Position numbers and translations under genes: made by a program. Positions 5,977 to 8,352 of a stretch of 8,352 nucleotides of DNA are shown piece by piece. The notes under the pieces were generated by a model. That model worked only from the letters and a program-made list of their open reading frames with translations, did no database searches and had not been told where the DNA came from. How positions within the stretch are numbered: the stretch's first letter is position 1; each line of letters starts with the position of its first letter. Source of the stretch: an uncultured Clostridia bacterium (lineage in GTDB: Bacteria; Bacillota; Clostridia; Christensenellales; UBA1242); assembly GCA_947623775.1 (NCBI GenBank), contig CANQHL010000056.1, forward strand, positions 1 to 8,352, in the 5' to 3' direction.

Positions 5977-6050
5977 AAAATTTAAGTCTTTTCATTAAGT
6001 TTTTAGAAAAATTTTAAAACTAGTCACAGATTTTTAACTTTATTTCACAT

Positions 6051-6075
6051 AAAAGCCTCACAATGTGCTTTTTTT
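6051..6075 (+). terminator. Orphan terminator-like hairpin in the parA / Spo0A-domain divergent region
   Basis: AAAAGC (6051-6056) pairs with GCTTTT (6067-6072) around a 10-base loop, followed directly by T to 6075. It has the form of a plus-strand terminator, yet no plus-strand gene lies upstream within the intergenic region. It could end a short RNA, insulate the downstream promoter from antisense transcription, or be chance in AT-rich DNA. Confidence 0.35.
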
Positions 6076-6119
6076 GTTTAATTTCCTCGCAAAAATATAG
6101 GATTTTAAATTTTTTCAAA

Positions 6120-6152
6120 TATTTTTGTAAAAATATAAAATTTTTGTAAAAT
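6120..6152 (+). promoter_or_regulatory. Two direct repeats TTTTTGTAAAA upstream of the second Spo0A-domain gene
   Basis: Two copies have their G at 6127 and 6146, 19 bp apart, ending a few bases before the -35 at 6158. Spacing and position nearly match those before the paralogue at 549. In addition, TTTGTCG (6164-6170), close to a true 0A box, begins right after the -35. I infer an operator for Spo0A-domain proteins; the AT-rich background makes a chance origin possible. Confidence 0.5.
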
Positions 6153-6157
6153 TCGTT

Positions 6158-6186
6158 TTGCAATTTGTCGCAATATGTAGTATAAT
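6158..6186 (+). promoter_or_regulatory. Promoter of the second Spo0A-domain gene
   Basis: TTGCAA (6158-6163, 4 of 6) and TATAAT (6181-6186, perfect) are 17 bases apart, the same geometry as the promoter of the paralogue. The leader holds AAAGGA at 6195-6200, ten bases before ATG 6211. Confidence 0.68.
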
Positions 6187-6210
6187 GTTCTTGTAAAGGA
6201 ATATTAACAT

Positions 6211-6576
6211 ATGAAGAACTTAAAATATAATGAAAATTACAGCAAAGTCACAGAAATCTTGTTAAAACTCGGCATCAAACCAAAGCTGGTCGGATTCGAT
6301 TATTTAAGGGACGCCGTTTTGCTGTTTAATGATAATTCACAGTACAAGCTTAAAGATATGTACGAGATTATTGCAGAAAAATACGACACAAAGACATATT
6401 CGGTTGAAAAAGCAATAAGAAATGCGATAACATGTGCTTTCAATATTGGCGGGCTTTTGACTGTAAATGAATTTTATGATTCTGTAATATATAATAACAG
6501 TGAAAAATATACAAATTTTGAAATGGTAACTTTAATTTGTGAAATCATAAATATGAAAAACCCAAACCAAAAATAA
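6211..6576 (+). CDS. Stand-alone Spo0A C-terminal DNA-binding domain protein, second copy
   Basis: This 121-residue paralogue of the 549-935 product is about two-thirds identical over roughly 106 residues. It shows the same Spo0A_C marks: VTEILLKLGIKP (13-24), GFDYLRDA (28-35), IAEKYDTKTYSVEKAIRNAITCAF (54-77; its second half is the recognition-helix region) and YTNFEMVTLICEII near the end. No receiver domain precedes it, so it should bind DNA without phosphorylation. The two recognition helices are nearly the same (SVEKNIRNAI and SVEKAIRNAI), so both proteins probably read the same site. The tail after the domain is shorter than in the paralogue. It is divergent from parA across about 290 bases, a position that could allow control of parAB, though no site near the parA promoter is convincing. 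No clear terminator follows. Confidence 0.87.
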   Translation: MKNLKYNENYSKVTEILLKLGIKPKLVGFDYLRDAVLLFNDNSQYKLKDMYEIIAEKYDTKTYSVEKAIRNAITCAFNIGGLLTVNEFYDSVIYNNSEKYTNFEMVTLICEIINMKNPNQK

Positions 6577-6872
6577 TCATTAAATTGAAACGCTTGATTT
6601 CTAAATATGGACTGCTAATTTGAATAATAAAATTTTATGCAATAGCGTTTATGCCGACATAAAAACAGACGTGAATTTATTGCATATTTTTTCAAATCAT
6701 AAAAATAAAATCTTTTATAAATGGCTAAAAAGATCTTGTGTTGAAAATTTTATACAAAAAAACAATAAAAACAACAAAAATAACGCAAATATTTTAAATT
6801 TTTATAATTCCAAAAATCATAACACATCCAAAGTCATAACAATTGTAAGACATCGAAAAATGTCGATATAAC
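6577..6872. other. Intergenic stretch after the second Spo0A-domain gene
   Basis: Only a TTG-initiated frame (6620-6871) is open; its product is Asn/Lys-rich low complexity and it has no ribosome binding site, so I do not call a gene. A small hairpin (ATCGA 6852-6856 with TCGAT 6863-6867) lies near its end. Nothing else is supported. Confidence 0.55.
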
Positions 6873-6899
6873 AAAAAGGGCTTGATAAAACTCAAACCC
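6873..6899 (-). terminator. Terminator of the lipoprotein gene
   Basis: On the minus strand GGGTTTG (6893-6899) pairs with CAAGCCC (6878-6884), with one G-U pair, around an 8-base loop and runs into five T (complement of A 6873-6877). It lies 22 bases after the stop codon. Confidence 0.78.
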
Positions 6900-6921
6900 G
6901 AAATTGCATTTTCAGGCTTAT

Positions 6922-7626
6922 CTACATAGGAATAAACAATCCGTGAATAGATATTGTTGTGTGTTGCATTACCGTAAAACTAATTTGTATTGAGTTGTAC
7001 TCAGAACCTTCTTCTATTTCAAAAGAAACTGAAGTTTCATTGATTACTATTTCCGTTATCTCTGTTATAAAATTTATTGTAAGGGTGAGATTTATCTCAC
7101 TCTCTTTTGTCAACTTTTCCGGTATGCCGTCAATTAACATATATGTCGCATCATCGTATATTAAAGAATATGAATTGTCAACGTTTTTGACAAGTGTTGT
7201 TTCCAATTGTTCGTCCACATTGACAAGATTGAAGTTTAATGAATATTCTGGCTCGATAAAATACAAGCCAAGTGTTACATCACTAGTTATAGTGAATTGT
7301 ATAGTGTCATCGCTCATATTTTCATCATTTAATTTATATCCAGCAAACTCATAATCGGAATTTTGCAAGTTTATCTCCACCACTGTCCCTGACGGGATAG
7401 GATCGAGTAAGTTTTGATTGCTAGTAAAAGTTATATTTTCGCCGATTGAAAATGTAAATAATCCATTATTTTCGTTGGTTTTTGTTAAATTTTCATATTT
7501 TGTATCATTTATATAACAAGAAAGGGATACTTTAAAATTATCAACATGATTGCAAGCTGTGAGACACGCCATAAGACAAAAAATACCTGCAATTAGAAGT
7601 AAACAATATTTTAACTTTTTGAACAT
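6922..7626 (-). CDS. Predicted lipoprotein with a degenerate InlB-B/Flg_new-like repeat region
   Basis: The 234-residue product starts with a basic n-region (MFKKLKY), a hydrophobic core (residues 8-21) and a lipobox LTAC with Cys25, so it should be exported, lipidated and anchored on the outside of the membrane. The mature part is Asn/Thr/Glu-rich and likely all beta. The segment YEFAGYKLNDEN...IQFTITSDVTLGLYF has the pattern of divergent InlB B-repeat or Flg_new-type beta domains found in Gram-positive surface proteins; a second, weaker unit may occupy the last 60 residues (VSFEIEEG...ISFTVMQHTTISIHG). ATG 7626 is chosen because the signal peptide begins there; a longer frame from TTG 7710 would add 28 non-signal residues and would include the candidate promoter. 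No good ribosome binding site is at hand: GAGG (7650-7653) is 23 bases away. Function and ligand are unknown. Confidence 0.78.
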   Translation of the reverse strand: MFKKLKYCLLLIAGIFCLMACLTACNHVDNFKVSLSCYINDTKYENLTKTNENNGLFTFSIGENITFTSNQNLLDPIPSGTVVEINLQNSDYEFAGYKLNDENMSDDTIQFTITSDVTLGLYFIEPEYSLNFNLVNVDEQLETTLVKNVDNSYSLIYDDATYMLIDGIPEKLTKESEINLTLTINFITEITEIVINETSVSFEIEEGSEYNSIQISFTVMQHTTISIHGLFIPM

Positions 7627-7660
7627 AATTTTTGTTTTTGTAACTAAAACCTCATTTACT

Positions 7661-7689
7661 ATGCTATCACAAATTCGCCATTTTTCCAA
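7661..7689 (-). promoter_or_regulatory. Candidate promoter of the lipoprotein gene
   Basis: On the minus strand TTGGAA (7684-7689) and TAGCAT (7661-7666), the latter with a TGA extension, are 17 bases apart. Transcription would begin near 7654, leaving a leader of about 28 bases. This supports ATG 7626 over the TTG at 7710. Confidence 0.45.
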
Positions 7690-8041
7690 GTATTTTGACA
7701 AATTTTTCAAAAATAAGCGTAGAAATATTTTGAATTGTCGTTGACTGAAAGAAAATTTATGTTACAAAAAGTGTAATTATTGAAAAAACGTAATTATTTT
7801 TGCTTGCTTGAATAAATTTTGGATTTAATAATATAAACCAGGTTTGATTAAACAGCAACATATGAAGTCCTCATCAACAAATTGTAAATTGTAACTTCTG
7901 AATCTCTAAAATATGCGTTTTTCGGGCAATAATTATACAACTATCACATCATTTTTGCCCGCCTTTGCAATGCCTTTGCAATTTTTTAATAAGTTTACAT
8001 TTTGTCCGAATTAAAACGACTTTTATTGACCAAAAAGGAAT
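7690..8041. other. Intergenic stretch before the right repeat copy
   Basis: No gene is supported. It holds a hairpin CGGGCAA (7923-7929) with TTGCCCG (7955-7961) over a 25-base loop and without a T-run; an adjoining tandem pair CCTTTGCAATG / CCTTTGCAATT (7962-7983); and a GTAATTATT direct repeat near 7772-7798. Confidence 0.5.
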
Positions 8042-8069
8042 TTGAGATTTATATTAATGAATGTATACT
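8042..8069 (+). promoter_or_regulatory. Promoter of the right small basic protein gene
   Basis: TTGAGA (8042-8047, 5 of 6) and TATACT (8064-8069, 5 of 6) are 16 bases apart. The full ribosome binding site AAAGGAGG follows at 8078-8085. Confidence 0.65.
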
Positions 8070-8352
8070 ATATATTGAAAGGAGGAAATATGAAAAACAA
8101 TCACATTTTAAAAAGGCTTGCCTTGAAAGCGAAAAACCGATTTTTGTCCAATGGTCCATCACTAGTATGTGAATATAAGATAATTGATTTGCATGAAAAT
8201 GAATTTGTAGACAAAGTGCGGTCACTTCACAAAACAGAGTGTTTGATAAACCCGATTGACAGCCTAATGGAAAAAAGCATACTTAAAGGGTTAGATGAAA
8301 TTGGTAAAGAAAAATATCTGTTAGAAACCGTAGACAGATATTTAAAAGCGCT
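8047..8352 (+). repeat. Long direct repeat, right copy
   Basis: It pairs with 1-306 in the same orientation at about 93% identity without gaps. The identity starts abruptly at 8047 as far as the left edge of the window allows comparison, and continues to the last base. Confidence 0.95.
8090..8352 (+). CDS. Small basic protein, near copy of 44-337 (partial, cut by window end)
   Basis: The first 87 codons are present and open; the 3' end lies outside the window. Compared with the left copy the residue changes are few: R5H, M12L, S22G, P25L, E37N, L47H and V65I. The basic N-terminal stretch and the KYLLETVDRYLKA segment are unchanged. Promoter, AAAGGAGG and start codon are identical to the left copy from 8047 on. 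Silent changes outnumber replacing ones, consistent with both copies being kept by selection, although the count is small. Function is unknown. Confidence 0.8.
   Translation, partial: MKNNHILKRLALKAKNRFLSNGPSLVCEYKIIDLHENEFVDKVRSLHKTECLINPIDSLMEKSILKGLDEIGKEKYLLETVDRYLKA

Noticed and set aside
6620..6871. Open frame of 83 codons (TTG start), Asn/Lys rich
   Set aside because: There is no ribosome binding site, the start is TTG, and the low-complexity Asn/Lys runs are what AT-rich noncoding sequence gives.
6959..7744. Plus-strand open frames opposite the lipoprotein gene
   Set aside because: They lack ribosome binding sites, while the minus strand shows a signal peptide, lipobox and terminator.
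1..8352. CRISPR array, insertion sequence or tRNA gene
   Set aside because: There are no regularly spaced identical repeats with spacers, no transposase-like protein or terminal inverted repeats, and no cloverleaf with a T-loop signature was seen; the long end repeats are explained by a duplicated gene.

Overview
The window is visibly AT-rich DNA from a low-GC, Gram-positive-type bacterium. I infer a Bacillota/Clostridia-like anaerobe, because it combines Spo0A-type DNA-binding domains, Soj/Spo0J-type ParA and ParB with the classic Firmicutes parS motif, a rubrerythrin, strong AAAGGAGG ribosome binding sites and TATAAT/TTGnnn promoters. TGG codes for tryptophan and the standard bacterial code fits throughout. 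No ribosomal or tRNA gene or species marker is present, so finer placement is not supported.

Left part (1-1260): a small basic protein gene (44-337) with a very strong ribosome binding site; a short gene for a stand-alone Spo0A C-terminal DNA-binding domain (549-935) with its own promoter; and, convergent to it, a divergent relative of the small basic protein (974-1243, minus). Next comes a rubrerythrin gene (1616-2158, minus) with a clean promoter and terminator.

Centre (2159-5918): nearly 2 kb without a convincing gene, holding a cluster of five parS-like ParB-binding palindromes at 3159-3384, then the parAB (soj/spo0J) operon on the minus strand with a terminator directly after parB. This is a complete type I partition locus: ATPase, CTPase clamp/DNA-binding adaptor, and centromere. 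No DnaA-box cluster and no usual origin neighbours (rnpA, yidC, mnmG, rsmG, dnaA) are visible, so chromosome versus plasmid or other replicon cannot be decided.

Right part (5919-8352): a second stand-alone Spo0A C-domain gene (6211-6576), divergent from parA and about two-thirds identical to the first; a predicted lipoprotein (6922-7626, minus); and a near-copy of the first small basic protein gene, cut off by the window end (8090-8352). Positions 1-306 and 8047-8352 are a direct repeat of about 93% identity, including an identical promoter and leader.

The most interesting theme is that paired paralogues (small basic proteins and receiver-less Spo0A domains) flank a partition locus. Both Spo0A-domain genes carry the same upstream layout: two TTTTTGTAAAA-like direct repeats about 20 bp apart, just upstream of the -35 element. 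This suggests a small autoregulated or cross-regulated circuit of phosphorylation-independent Spo0A-like regulators next to soj/spo0J. That is inference from layout and is untested.
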